Origin: Caenicola sp034331105
Lineage (GTDB): Bacteria; Synergistota; Synergistia; Synergistales; Synergistaceae
NCBI GenBank assembly: GCA_034331105.1
Contig: JAXQGB010000014.1
Location: forward strand, 186,001-250,000
Length of the DNA: 64,000 nucleotides
Reading direction: 5' to 3'
This document shows positions 1-8,021 of this stretch, piece after piece. The stretch's first letter is position 1. Every line of letters starts with the position of its first letter. The position numbers and the translations under genes are program-made. Under the pieces are notes generated by a model. It was not told where the DNA came from. It saw nothing but the letters and a program-made list of their open reading frames with translations, and searched no databases.

Positions 1-302
1 GCACCCTCAAGGACAAGCGTCTTTCCCTCGCCCACAGATCCAACATCGCTTACCATTCCGGGGAAGACCTGTCCGCCGCCTTCGATTTTATATCTCGGCT
101 CGATCACGTCTTTTACAGGAACTATTCTTATGCTTTCTCCGGGAAGAGCGATATCTGCATTAATGCTTTTAAGGTTGTCATCATCTGCTACAAAGGCCAA
201 AAGGTCTTCTTTGCTTACCTGAAGGGTACCGTCTTTCAGCACTTCTGTGCTGCCGCCCCACTTCACACCTTTAACACTTACCTTCAACAGTTCAAGTTTC
301 AT
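1..302 (-). CDS. grdE: Glycine/sarcosine/betaine reductase component B, alpha-beta proprotein (5' part only)
   Basis: This is the N-terminal ~100 residues of a gene that continues past the left edge. The start MKLELLKVSVKGVKWG, the stretch VIEPRYKIEGGGQVFPGMVSDV and the tail VGEGKTLVLEGA match my memory of the GrdE/GrdI/GrdG proprotein family. In that family the protein is later cleaved at an internal Cys to form a pyruvoyl group; that site lies outside the window. Component B binds the substrate (glycine, sarcosine or betaine) and hands a carboxymethyl group to selenoprotein GrdA. The start ATG at 302 has an AGGAGGA Shine-Dalgarno at 308-314. It lies 61 bp downstream of grdX and should share its riboswitch-controlled transcript. 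Which substrate variant it is cannot be told from this fragment. Confidence 0.85.
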   Translation of the reverse strand, partial: MKLELLKVSVKGVKWGGSTEVLKDGTLQVSKEDLLAFVADDDNLKSINADIALPGESIRIVPVKDVIEPRYKIEGGGQVFPGMVSDVGSVGEGKTLVLEG

Positions 303-363
303 AAAAATCCTCCTCATGATCAATGATTGGAATTTTTTCAAATCAAAGCCTTGCTTTCGCTTC

Positions 364-816
364 TCACCCCCTGATGCACCTGTGAAGATCACAACGAAGA
401 ATTCCGCATTCCCGCAAGGTATCTTCCATTAATGCAAAGTCGACATACTTATAGTCGTAGTCAATTTTGTCAGGCATGTCACCTGGTATTCTTTTGATCT
501 CACATTCTCGGAAAATGTTCATAGCTGATTCGATTAGTCCAAGTGAATCGGTGTCAAAAGGAATGTGTCTATCTTTGTTGTCTCTGCTCAGAACAAGCGT
601 CCTGTAAGGCTGTTGAGCAGGCTTGAAATTTCCGTATAACGGGCTCGCTACAAGTTTCCATCCCTGATGGATCATGTCTCTTGCAACAGTGAGGACTGAT
701 ATCGCAGGGCCATCAATAAGCCTTGCATCATCAACACATTCCGCAAGGTCTTTGTTGTTCGTTATACAGGCATAAAAAAAAGGGAACAAGACCACAGGAA
801 CCCCGCCTCCCAGCAA
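364..816 (-). CDS. grdX: GrdX family protein, first gene of the glycine reductase operon
   Basis: The product resembles GrdX, a small protein of unknown role encoded first in many glycine/betaine reductase operons. The typical ITNN segment is followed by a conserved block ending with VASPLYGNFKPAQQPYRTLV. The start is unclear. No ATG lies in frame before ITNN, so translation must start at TTG 816, GTG 795 (with GGGAGG at 806-811) or TTG 789. All three lie inside the riboswitch terminator hairpin, and its U-tract at 774-781 would be coding (Phe-Phe). In several clostridial operons trxB and trxA sit between grdX and grdE; here grdE follows directly. The family is recognised with good confidence, the exact 5' end is not. 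Confidence 0.75.
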   Translation of the reverse strand: MLGGGVPVVLFPFFYACITNNKDLAECVDDARLIDGPAISVLTVARDMIHQGWKLVASPLYGNFKPAQQPYRTLVLSRDNKDRHIPFDTDSLGLIESAMNIFRECEIKRIPGDMPDKIDYDYKYVDFALMEDTLRECGILRCDLHRCIRG

Positions 817-838
817 GAGATCCTCTGTCCCCGTTCCC
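774..838 (-). terminator. Expression-platform terminator of the glycine riboswitch
   Basis: On the minus strand GGGAAC (833-838) and GTTCCC (782-787) close a long imperfect hairpin with inner GAC/GTC and AGGA/TCCT pairings, followed by eight T (774-781). It lies just downstream of the aptamer, so it is likely the ligand-controlled terminator. It overlaps the start region of grdX, so every possible grdX start codon is sequestered in the hairpin. Confidence 0.75.
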
Positions 839-884
839 TAAAAGTCAAATAAACGACCCTTAGCCGTCTTCAGAGTACTGTCCG

Positions 885-972
885 GCAGCAATCCTTATGC
901 CTGAGAGTTTCAGCTTAAAAAGCCTTGCCCCTTCGGCGCTCCCGGCAAAAAACCGGGAGTCTCTCTTGCTGC
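885..972 (-). promoter_or_regulatory. Glycine riboswitch (gcvT-type aptamer), single
   Basis: Read on the minus strand, a P1 stem GCAGCAA (966-972) / TTGCTGC (885-891) encloses the gcvT-motif core: AGAGAGAC, a hairpin CTCCCGG/CCGGGAG, the signature GCGCCGAAGGGGCAAG, and CTCTCAGGCA followed by AAGGA. These are the conserved elements of the glycine aptamer. Only one complete aptamer is seen, not the common tandem pair. It precedes grdX-grdE, so it is expected to turn on glycine reductase expression when glycine is plentiful, through the terminator downstream. Confidence 0.93.
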
Positions 973-991
973 TTTCATACAGATTATTGTC

Positions 992-1019
992 AGTATAACA
1001 AGAGCTACGGTCTTGTCAA
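992..1019 (-). promoter_or_regulatory. Promoter of the riboswitch-grd operon
   Basis: On the minus strand TTGACA (1014-1019) is followed after 16 bp by TATACT (992-997). Transcription would start near 985, just ahead of the aptamer P1 stem at 972. The -35 box lies in the loop of the inverted repeat at 997-1033, and its stem occupies the spacer. Confidence 0.75.
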
Positions 1020-1033
1020 CCGTAGCTCTTGTT
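997..1033. terminator. Inverted repeat downstream of the NSS symporter gene, probable terminator
   Basis: A perfect 14-bp stem (997-1010 with 1020-1033, core AAGAGCTACGG) with a 9-nt loop lies 40 bp beyond the stop codon of the symporter gene. On the minus strand the right arm is followed by ATACTG, so a proper U-tract is lacking; the + strand has GTTTTG. It may act as a weak terminator or an RNA-stabilising hairpin, and it contains the grd promoter. Confidence 0.5.
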
Positions 1034-1073
1034 TTGCTAAAAAATATTATTTAACAAACTTATAAGATGCTGT

Positions 1074-2408
1074 TTACCACTTAAGTCCCGTTATGAATAT
1101 AATACCAATGCATACAGGTGCCACAACGCGGCATATCCAAAGCCAGGTTGTGTACATCGGGAATACAAGCTTGCCGTTGTCAGTAACTTCAGCCTTGGCA
1201 CCATCTGTCCATACCCATCCAACGAAGACTGCGATAAAGATACCACCAAGAGGCATAATGACGTTGTTGGTAAGGAAATCTGCAGCATCAAGGAAATCTT
1301 TGCCTGCGATCTGCGGTATATGTCCTCCGACAGACAGAGCTGAGGGTATACCCAGCAGAGCGATCGCTGTTCCCATGACTATTGCCGCCTTTGCCCTGCT
1401 CCACTTGAGCTGGTCGATAGCATAAGTAACGACAACTTCAAGGAGAGAGATGGCAGAAGTAAGCGCAGCGATAAAGAGGAGCAGGAAGAATGCGAAGGAG
1501 AATATCGATCCCATAGGCATCTTCGCGAAAACTGCGGGAAGTGTTACAAATGTAAGTCCTGGACCTGCTCCGGGCTCTACTCCAAAAGCAAAAACTGCCG
1601 GGAAGATGGCAAAACCAGCAAGGATGGCAACAGAGGTATCAAGAAAAACGACTGTCCTTGCTATCGAAGGCAGGTAGTCTTGTTTTCCAAGGTAGCTGCC
1701 GTAAGTTATCATGCAGCCCATACCAAGGGAGAGCGAGAAAAATCCCTGTCCAACGGCCGCAAGCACAGCTTCTCCTGTAAGTTTCGAGAAGTCAGGTTTA
1801 AGATAGAATTCAAGTCCTGCGCCTGCACCCGGGAGTGTTACTGAACGGACGATCAGGACGAGGAGCAAAACAAAGAGAGCCGGCATAAGGATCTTGCAGC
1901 TTTTTTCAATACCGCCGCTGATGCCTTTGTAAACAATTCCGCTGACTATAGCCATTACAGCAACATGGTAGGCTATTGACTGTACAGGATCTGAAACGAA
2001 AGCTCCGAAAACATCCCCCGCTTTCCCTTCCGCGGCAGCAGCCATAAGGCCGCCAAAAGACTTGAACATATAAGCAAGAGTCCAACCTGCAATAACAGCG
2101 TAGTAAGACAAAATAACAAATCCGCAGAAAAAGCCCATCCAGCCTACAAGAGGCCATGCTCCCCCTCCGAGTTTCCTAAAAGACCCGACTGCGTCAGACT
2201 GTGCATTTCTACCGATAACAAATTCCGCAAGCATTACAGAAATTCCCAAAACAATAACTACTGCAAGATAAACCGCAACAAAAGCCGCTCCGCCAAATTT
2301 CCCCGTGATGTAAGGGAATCGCCAGATATTACCAAGACCTACCGCCGAACCTGCAGCAGCCATAATAAACCCAAACCGGCTGCCCCACTGTTCTCTGTTC
2401 TCAGACAT
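1074..2408 (-). CDS. Sodium-dependent amino-acid transporter, neurotransmitter:sodium symporter (NSS/SNF) family
   Basis: A 444-residue polytopic membrane protein. The opening WGSRFGFIMAAAGSAVGLGNIWRF is the TM1 signature of the NSS family (LeuT, MhsT, TnaT), with the unwound G-S-A-V-G-L-G-N ligand and Na+ site, and PY follows. Its length fits the shorter bacterial 11-TM members such as MhsT. The ATG at 2408 is preferred over the upstream in-frame codon because AGGAGAGG lies just ahead of it. It imports amino acids with Na+ across the inner membrane. Lying next to the glycine reductase operon, it could feed that pathway, but the substrate cannot be read from the sequence. It has its own transcription unit. 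Confidence 0.9.
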   Translation of the reverse strand: MSENREQWGSRFGFIMAAAGSAVGLGNIWRFPYITGKFGGAAFVAVYLAVVIVLGISVMLAEFVIGRNAQSDAVGSFRKLGGGAWPLVGWMGFFCGFVILSYYAVIAGWTLAYMFKSFGGLMAAAAEGKAGDVFGAFVSDPVQSIAYHVAVMAIVSGIVYKGISGGIEKSCKILMPALFVLLLVLIVRSVTLPGAGAGLEFYLKPDFSKLTGEAVLAAVGQGFFSLSLGMGCMITYGSYLGKQDYLPSIARTVVFLDTSVAILAGFAIFPAVFAFGVEPGAGPGLTFVTLPAVFAKMPMGSIFSFAFFLLLFIAALTSAISLLEVVVTYAIDQLKWSRAKAAIVMGTAIALLGIPSALSVGGHIPQIAGKDFLDAADFLTNNVIMPLGGIFIAVFVGWVWTDGAKAEVTDNGKLVFPMYTTWLWICRVVAPVCIGIIFITGLKW

Positions 2409-2704
2409 TTGATCCTCTCCTCTCAATAATTAAAAAAGCCACAGCCAAAGAAAAGCCCCTTCAGCGCTTAAGTTGTATATCATATTACAGTCAATAACAC
2501 AAGTTTGCAAATGCTTATATAGCGGTAATAATATTGCATAATACAAAATAATTTAAACTAATTGAAACAAAATACAATAAAATATAGATTAAATACAATA
2601 AGATTTACACATTAAAAAAGGTGCTTTACTAAAAGTAATGGCGGGAGAAAACCATCAAGGCAATCTCCCGCCATTACTTTAATATCAGCGTTAAATATCA
2701 GTTA
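2409..2704. other. AT-rich intergenic region (296 bp)
   Basis: The region holds the upstream region of the symporter gene and, at its left-gene end, the terminator at 2632-2680. The centre (about 2470-2630) is strongly AT-rich with no RNA gene or ORF that I recognise. No convincing -35/-10 pair for the symporter was found. Confidence 0.5.
2632..2680 (-). terminator. Terminator after the YmdB-like gene
   Basis: A 17-bp perfect inverted repeat (2632-2648 with 2664-2680, core AATGGCGGGAGA) lies 25 bp beyond the stop codon of the YmdB-like gene. Each strand reads CTTT after the right arm, so it could work in both directions. Confidence 0.75.
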
Positions 2705-3484
2705 TCAGTTTTCACATGGAGCGTTTATTCTGCGAATATCCATTCCCCTGCCTGTTTCATCATCAACATCAATTACCACTGCCTGGAACCTTACACCTGT
2801 ATCGCATATCTCGAATTTACTGGGAGTTCCGTATAAAAATTTTGGGATCACAGACTCTGCGGTCATCCCGATTATCCCACCGTGACCGCCTGTCATACCA
2901 ACGTCGGATATAAAAGCGGTACCCCCGGGAAGGACCTGTTCGTCCGATGTCTGTACATGGGTGTGAGTTCCTGCTATTGCAGAAATTTTACCGTCAAGCC
3001 AATACGCGAGTGCCTTTTTTTCTGACGATGCCTCTGCATGGAAATCAACAAATATACAGGGAGTCCTGGTTTTCTCTATCAGCTTCTCTGCAGTTCGGAA
3101 GGGACAGTCGAGAGGGGGCATGAAGGTCCTTCCCTGAAGAGAGATCACTGCTAGTTCCTTTCCGTTCTTTTCAAATATCCCAAATCCCCTGCCCGGAGTT
3201 CCTTCAGGATGATTGGCAGGTCTCAATATCCTCTTTTCACTGTCGAGCAGAGGCAAGATATCTTTCTTGTCCCAGACGTGGTTGCCGCTGGTAAGGATAT
3301 CTATTCCCATTGAGAACAGTTCGTTCATGACCGTCTCTGTGAGTCCAAAACCTGCAGCGCTGTTTTCTCCGTTGGCAATTATAAAATCAAAACCGCCATA
3401 CTCTTCGCGCAAAGAAGGCAAAACCCGGGGGACAGCTCTCCGCCCGGGTCTTCCCATTATGTCTCCGATAAAAAGGATCCGCAT
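2705..3484 (-). CDS. YmdB family metallophosphoesterase (TIGR00282)
   Basis: A 259-residue protein of the calcineurin-like phosphoesterase fold. Metal-binding motifs visible in order are GDIMG (residues 7-11), NGENSA (~39-44), GNHVWD (~67-72), FHAEASSEK (~148-156) and GTHTHVQT (~172-179); their Asp, Glu, Asn and His residues form a di-iron site in B. subtilis YmdB. The family hydrolyses 2',3'-cyclic nucleotides. It sits 10 bp downstream of the rny stop codon, as ymdB does in many Gram-positive bacteria, where YmdB and RNase Y interact. The ATG at 3484 has a GTGAGG site 5 bp upstream. Cytosolic. Confidence 0.92.
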   Translation of the reverse strand: MRILFIGDIMGRPGRRAVPRVLPSLREEYGGFDFIIANGENSAAGFGLTETVMNELFSMGIDILTSGNHVWDKKDILPLLDSEKRILRPANHPEGTPGRGFGIFEKNGKELAVISLQGRTFMPPLDCPFRTAEKLIEKTRTPCIFVDFHAEASSEKKALAYWLDGKISAIAGTHTHVQTSDEQVLPGGTAFISDVGMTGGHGGIIGMTAESVIPKFLYGTPSKFEICDTGVRFQAVVIDVDDETGRGMDIRRINAPCEN

Positions 3485-3494
3485 CGTGCCTCAC

Positions 3495-5033
3495 CTATTT
3501 TGCGTATTCTACAGCTCTTGTCTCTTTGAGCAGGGTCACTTTGATCTGCCCCGGGTATCTCATTTCTTCTTCTATCTTTCGTGCAATGTCATAAGCCAGT
3601 TTTTGCATGGCTCCGTCATCAGTCACAGAAGGAGAAACGGCCACGCGGACCTCACGGCCTGCCTGGATTGCAAAAGCCTTGCTTACGCCGCTGAAGGACT
3701 TGGCAACTTCTTCCAGTTTTTCAAGCCTCTTGACATAAGCATCAAGACTTTCTCTTCTTGCTCCCGGTCGTGATGCGCTGACCGCATCAGCTGCGGCTAC
3801 AAGTACAGCGTAAATAGTCTGCGGCTCTTCATCTTCATGGTGAGCTGCGATCGAGTTTACGATGTCAGGGGCTTCTCCATATCTTTTTGCAAGATCAGCT
3901 CCGATCTTTGCATGAGGCCCTTCTACCTGATGGTCAACAGCTTTTCCTATATCATGGAGAAGTCCTGCTCTTCTTGCCTTAAGCTCATCAAGACCCATTT
4001 CTGCAGCCATGATCCCTGCAAGGTGGGCTACTTCAAGGCTATGAGCAAGTGCATTCTGACCATAGCTGGTACGATATCTGAGTTGACCGATGATCTTCGT
4101 AAGTTCTATATGCATGTTTTTGATACCAGTTTCAAGCAGTGCCTGTTCCGCTGTTTCAAGGATCTGTATCTGAACGTCTTTTTCTGCGCGTTCGATAATT
4201 TCTTCTATCCGAGCAGGATGGATGCGTCCGTCAACAACAAGTCTTTCAAGGGAAAGGCGTGCAACTTCACGCCGCACTGGGTCAAAGCTGCTCAACGTAA
4301 CAGCTTCCGGAGTATCATCTACTATCAGGTCGACACCGGTAAGTGTTTCAAAGGTCCTTATGTTGCGGCCTTCTCTGCCGATTATCCGGCCTTTCATCTC
4401 GTCGGAAGGAAGATTTACAACGCTGACCACTGCGTCAGACGTAAATTCAACACTGCAGCGCTGGACTGCGGTTGCAATAATTTCCTGAGCTTTACGATCT
4501 GCATCACGCTTCGCACGTTCTTCCAGTTCTTTAAGCCTGAGACCTATAAGATGGTTGGCTTCAGTTTCTACTTCAGCCAGCAAGAGGTCTCTGGCCTCTT
4601 CGCGTGAAAGCTGGGCGATCTGTTCAAGATTGGAGATCAGTTCCTGTTCCTTAACGGAGAGCTGGTTCAGTTTTTCCTGTGCCTGTTCGTGTTTTTGGAT
4701 AAGTTCCTCTTCTTTGCGGCTTATGCTTTCGATCTTCCTGTCAAGGTTCTCTTCTTTTTGTTCGAGACGCCTTTCAGAACGCTGAAGTTCATTCCTTCGT
4801 TCTTTGGTGTCCCTGTCAAGTTCCTGTCTTAATCTGTGGATCTCTTCCTTTCCTTCAGAAACGATATCCCGTTTCATCTGTTCAGCTTTTTTAACTGCTT
4901 CGGAAATTACCCTTTCTGATTCAGAGAGAGCTCCTTTGTACTTCTTATCTGATGCATTTTTTTGGTACATAAACCCTATCAGGACCCCAACAGCGAGTCC
5001 TGCAATCACACTCAAAATTACTGCCATTGTCAT
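3495..5033 (-). CDS. rny: Ribonuclease Y
   Basis: A 512-residue membrane-anchored endoribonuclease that starts decay of many mRNAs. Domains in order: an N-terminal TM segment (VILSVIAGLAVGVLIGF, ~5-21), a long charged coiled coil (~25-195), a KH RNA-binding domain with GRIIGREGRNIRTFE (~215-230), and an HD phosphohydrolase domain with LLHDIGKAVDH (~358-368). The length matches the family. The ATG at 5033 follows GAGGTGATAGATA. It is cotranscribed with the ymdB-like gene. A free 170-bp region upstream probably holds its promoter, but no strong box pair is visible. Confidence 0.97.
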   Translation of the reverse strand: MTMAVILSVIAGLAVGVLIGFMYQKNASDKKYKGALSESERVISEAVKKAEQMKRDIVSEGKEEIHRLRQELDRDTKERRNELQRSERRLEQKEENLDRKIESISRKEEELIQKHEQAQEKLNQLSVKEQELISNLEQIAQLSREEARDLLLAEVETEANHLIGLRLKELEERAKRDADRKAQEIIATAVQRCSVEFTSDAVVSVVNLPSDEMKGRIIGREGRNIRTFETLTGVDLIVDDTPEAVTLSSFDPVRREVARLSLERLVVDGRIHPARIEEIIERAEKDVQIQILETAEQALLETGIKNMHIELTKIIGQLRYRTSYGQNALAHSLEVAHLAGIMAAEMGLDELKARRAGLLHDIGKAVDHQVEGPHAKIGADLAKRYGEAPDIVNSIAAHHEDEEPQTIYAVLVAAADAVSASRPGARRESLDAYVKRLEKLEEVAKSFSGVSKAFAIQAGREVRVAVSPSVTDDGAMQKLAYDIARKIEEEMRYPGQIKVTLLKETRAVEYAK

Positions 5034-5203
5034 TATCTATCACCTCAGTTTCAATTGTCATGGTTCAGTTGGTCAAATACATGTAGATCTGGATCATTCT
5101 ATTCACAAGTTGATCATATTGCATGCTGCTTCATGTTTCACGCCGATGGGATGTATTGTACAGAATAAAACCTAACTTCACAAGTGGTAGTTATATGTAC
5201 ATA

Positions 5204-7270
5204 TTATGCTTTGAATGATACTTCCATGCCATTCTTCTGAAAAATATCAACTTTTTCACCAAATCCGGTACCATTTAAAAGAGCCGGTGCATCAGAAATC
5301 AGCCATTCTGCATCTTCCTTCGCATATTTCAGTAATTCGCTGTCCCTGAAAACATCCGCAACTTTGAATCCGGCAGCTCCGTGCTGTTGCAAACCGGCTA
5401 TCTTTCCCGGACCCCTCAAAAGAAAATCAGCCTCGGCAATTTTAAAACCGTCATCTGTTTTCAGCATTATCATGAGTCTTTCTGTAACATCTTCGTCGAT
5501 CATATCAACAAGCAGCAGACAGACCCCGCGTCTGCCTCCCCTGCCCACCCTCCCCCTGAGCTGATGTAGTTGGGAAAGGCCATACCTATCAGGAGATTCA
5601 ATGACTATCACCGATGCTTCAGGGACATCCACACCGACTTCAAGTACTGTCGTTCCGACTAGTACCTTTGTTGTTCCATCCCTGAATTTTTCAAGTTCGC
5701 CATTTTTAACATTGCCTGTCATTTTACCGTGGATAAAACCTATTCCCAGCAGTCCCAAATGCTTTTTCAGGAATGCGTACCTTTTTTCAACAGATACCAG
5801 TTCATTTTCTGCTTCATCTTCCACTCTGGGGCAGATCCAGTATGTCCTGCCCCCCGCAGCAGATTCATTTATGATGAACTGAAGCAGTTCCTTCATTTTT
5901 GTGAAATCTATCAGTCTGGTCTCTACCTTTTTTCTTCCTTCCGGTCTTTCTTTGATGACCGATATGTCCATGTCACCAAAAAGGCAGACTGAAACAGTCC
6001 TTGGAATTGGTGTCGCGGACATCATCAGAAGATGAGGGGTTTTCCCTCTGCTGATCATTTCTCCTCTTTGCATTACTCCGAAGCGCTGCTGTTCATCTAT
6101 TATCACCGTTCCCAAATTTAAGAACTCAACGCCATCCTGTATCATCGCGTGAGTCCCTACGACAACTTTAGTCCGGCCGGTCTTTATCGATCCGATCAAT
6201 GGTACCCTTTCTGATCTGACTTGCCCTCCTTTAAGCAGTGCGCACGTTATTCCTGTGGGAGAAAGGAATTTTTGAGCCTGTGAGTAGATCTGTTCTGCAA
6301 GTACTTCCGTGGGCGCCATGATCGCTGTCTGTATCCCGGCATCAGCACCTGCAGCAGCAAGACCCAGGGCTATAACAGTCTTCCCTGAACCAACATCTCC
6401 CTGTAACAGACGCGACATCGGATGAGCATTTTTTGTATCTTTAAATACCTGATCAAAAACTTTTTTCTGGGAGGCGGTAAGCTGAAAGGGCAGAGAGTCC
6501 ATAAATCCCGAGTAATAATATCCGCCCGGCAATATTTTTGCTGCATCATAAGATCTCTTAATTCTTTCTTTTCTCAGGACCAGCACCGTCTGCAAAAAAA
6601 GAAATTCCTCATAGGCAAGCCTCTTGCGGGAGTTTTTCCAGTCTTCTTCTGAAGCAGGCCTGTGCATTCCCCGCAGTGCATCTCTTATACCCTGTAAACC
6701 CCTTTTTTCTATTATGCTTTGAGGAAGGTATTCAGTTAAAAGAGGGAGATTCTCTTCCAATAATTTGGACATTAACTTTCTGAACCACCTGACAGGCAAC
6801 CCCGCTGTTGAAGGATAGACAGGCACTATCCCTGTAAAATTTTCGACATCTGAGCCATCTTTTACTACTTCAAAATCGGGATTTGAAAATTCGATTTTAC
6901 CGTCACAAAAAGAAGGGCGTCCAAAAATTGCTATGGACGTCCCTTGTTCTAAAATATTATTAAGGCCTTTCCTGTTGAACCATATTATTGAAACAGTTCC
7001 GGTGCCGTCTTCTGCTTCGCAAAGACAAATGTAAGTGCCCGTCCTGAAACTTCTTTTACAGCTGATGCTTGTTATCTTAGCGACCACTATAGAGCTTCGT
7101 CCTTCTTTCAGCGCAGAAATTTTACATGTTTCTCTTCTGTCTGCATATTTTCGGGGAAAAAACCATAAAGCATCATTTACTGTAAAAATGCCCAGGTTTT
7201 TCAAAAGCCCGGCCCTTCCAGGACCGATCCCCTTGATATTTATTACCGGCTCATAGATATCTGCGGTCAC
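5204..7270 (-). CDS. recG: ATP-dependent DNA helicase RecG
   Basis: A 688-residue superfamily 2 helicase for replication-fork regression and branch migration. The N-terminal wedge/OB region (~1-180, including VVAKITSI and GTVSIIWFNRKG) is followed by Walker A GDVGSGKT (~290), motif II DEQQRFG (DExx box), SATPIPRT (motif III), HGKM, and QLHQLRGRVGRGG (motif VI). The C-terminal FLLRGPGKIAGLQQHG block is typical of RecG. The predicted start is GTG at 7270, 8 bp after the divIVA-like stop codon, so the two genes are likely cotranscribed. Full length, with no odd features. Confidence 0.97.
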   Translation of the reverse strand: MTADIYEPVINIKGIGPGRAGLLKNLGIFTVNDALWFFPRKYADRRETCKISALKEGRSSIVVAKITSISCKRSFRTGTYICLCEAEDGTGTVSIIWFNRKGLNNILEQGTSIAIFGRPSFCDGKIEFSNPDFEVVKDGSDVENFTGIVPVYPSTAGLPVRWFRKLMSKLLEENLPLLTEYLPQSIIEKRGLQGIRDALRGMHRPASEEDWKNSRKRLAYEEFLFLQTVLVLRKERIKRSYDAAKILPGGYYYSGFMDSLPFQLTASQKKVFDQVFKDTKNAHPMSRLLQGDVGSGKTVIALGLAAAGADAGIQTAIMAPTEVLAEQIYSQAQKFLSPTGITCALLKGGQVRSERVPLIGSIKTGRTKVVVGTHAMIQDGVEFLNLGTVIIDEQQRFGVMQRGEMISRGKTPHLLMMSATPIPRTVSVCLFGDMDISVIKERPEGRKKVETRLIDFTKMKELLQFIINESAAGGRTYWICPRVEDEAENELVSVEKRYAFLKKHLGLLGIGFIHGKMTGNVKNGELEKFRDGTTKVLVGTTVLEVGVDVPEASVIVIESPDRYGLSQLHQLRGRVGRGGRRGVCLLLVDMIDEDVTERLMIMLKTDDGFKIAEADFLLRGPGKIAGLQQHGAAGFKVADVFRDSELLKYAKEDAEWLISDAPALLNGTGFGEKVDIFQKNGMEVSFKA

Positions 7271-7277
7271 GGATGAT

Positions 7278-7904
7278 TCAGTTATGTCCCTCTCTGCTAG
7301 GATCCTTGTCCATTATTTCATTTGGATCGACTCCAAGCATTGCATAAGCAGCTTCCAGATCTCCCTTGTCAACAGAAGTTTCTGTTTCCATTGGATCATC
7401 TGTTACCGGGATCTCTTCAAGTATCGAATTGACCGCTGCAGTCAGGGTGGAAGAGTTGATGCTCTGGTTGAGCATGTTGTCAAACTTTGCAAGCAGACCT
7501 CTAAACTCCTGCTCATATAAATTTCTTACATTTCTGATCTGTGATACTCCATCACGCAGGCGCTCAGCCTCTTGCGCAGCATCCTTGCATATCATTTCAG
7601 CTTTTTCTTTTGCCTCAGAAATTATTTTTAAGGCCTGCTCCTGTGCGCTTTTGACTTTTTCATCAGCACTTTTCTGTGCCATAAGGAGCGCTTCATGAAG
7701 TACGTCCTTCATTTTTTCATATTCCGCAAGGCTTTCCTGTTTTGCAGTCAAGTCACGCTCCAGATCCTTTGTCCTTTGTGCATATGTTTGAAGTGTCTCC
7801 GCAACATTGTCAAGGAATTCATCTACCTCAGCAGAGTCGTAGCCTCTCATGCTTTTTTTGAAAGACTGATTGACCACATCAAGAGATGTTAAAAACTCGA
7901 CCAT
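7278..7904 (-). CDS. DivIVA domain-containing cell-division/polarity protein
   Basis: A 208-residue protein starting with the DivIVA membrane-targeting motif: LTSLDVVNQSFKKSMRGYDSAEVDEFLD (residues ~5-33; the GY(D/N)xxEVDxFL core is diagnostic). Coiled coil follows to about residue 145 with a heptad pattern, then an acidic tail. Proteins of this family recognise negatively curved membrane and organise septal or polar proteins. Its neighbours yggS and recG fit the ylm/DivIVA neighbourhood of Gram-positives, although sepF and ylmG are missing here. AT-rich DNA at 7905-8021 probably carries its promoter. Confidence 0.9.
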   Translation of the reverse strand: MVEFLTSLDVVNQSFKKSMRGYDSAEVDEFLDNVAETLQTYAQRTKDLERDLTAKQESLAEYEKMKDVLHEALLMAQKSADEKVKSAQEQALKIISEAKEKAEMICKDAAQEAERLRDGVSQIRNVRNLYEQEFRGLLAKFDNMLNQSINSSTLTAAVNSILEEIPVTDDPMETETSVDKGDLEAAYAMLGVDPNEIMDKDPSREGHN

Positions 7905-8021
7905 AAAAATACACCGTCCTTTTTCGCTTTTACGTAAAAAGTACCAATTCTGTTCATTTTGTATATATTTTAATAATAATTATACATTTATCTAAAAAGT
8001 TAATTTTTGATCAAATACTTA

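Noticed and set aside
885..972. A tandem (two-aptamer) glycine riboswitch
   Set aside because: Only one full set of conserved elements with a closed P1 stem is present; the DNA beyond leads straight to the terminator.
3837..4607. A 256-codon plus-strand reading frame opposite rny
   Set aside because: It is antisense to RNase Y, with an odd Cys/Phe-rich product and no homology that I recognise.
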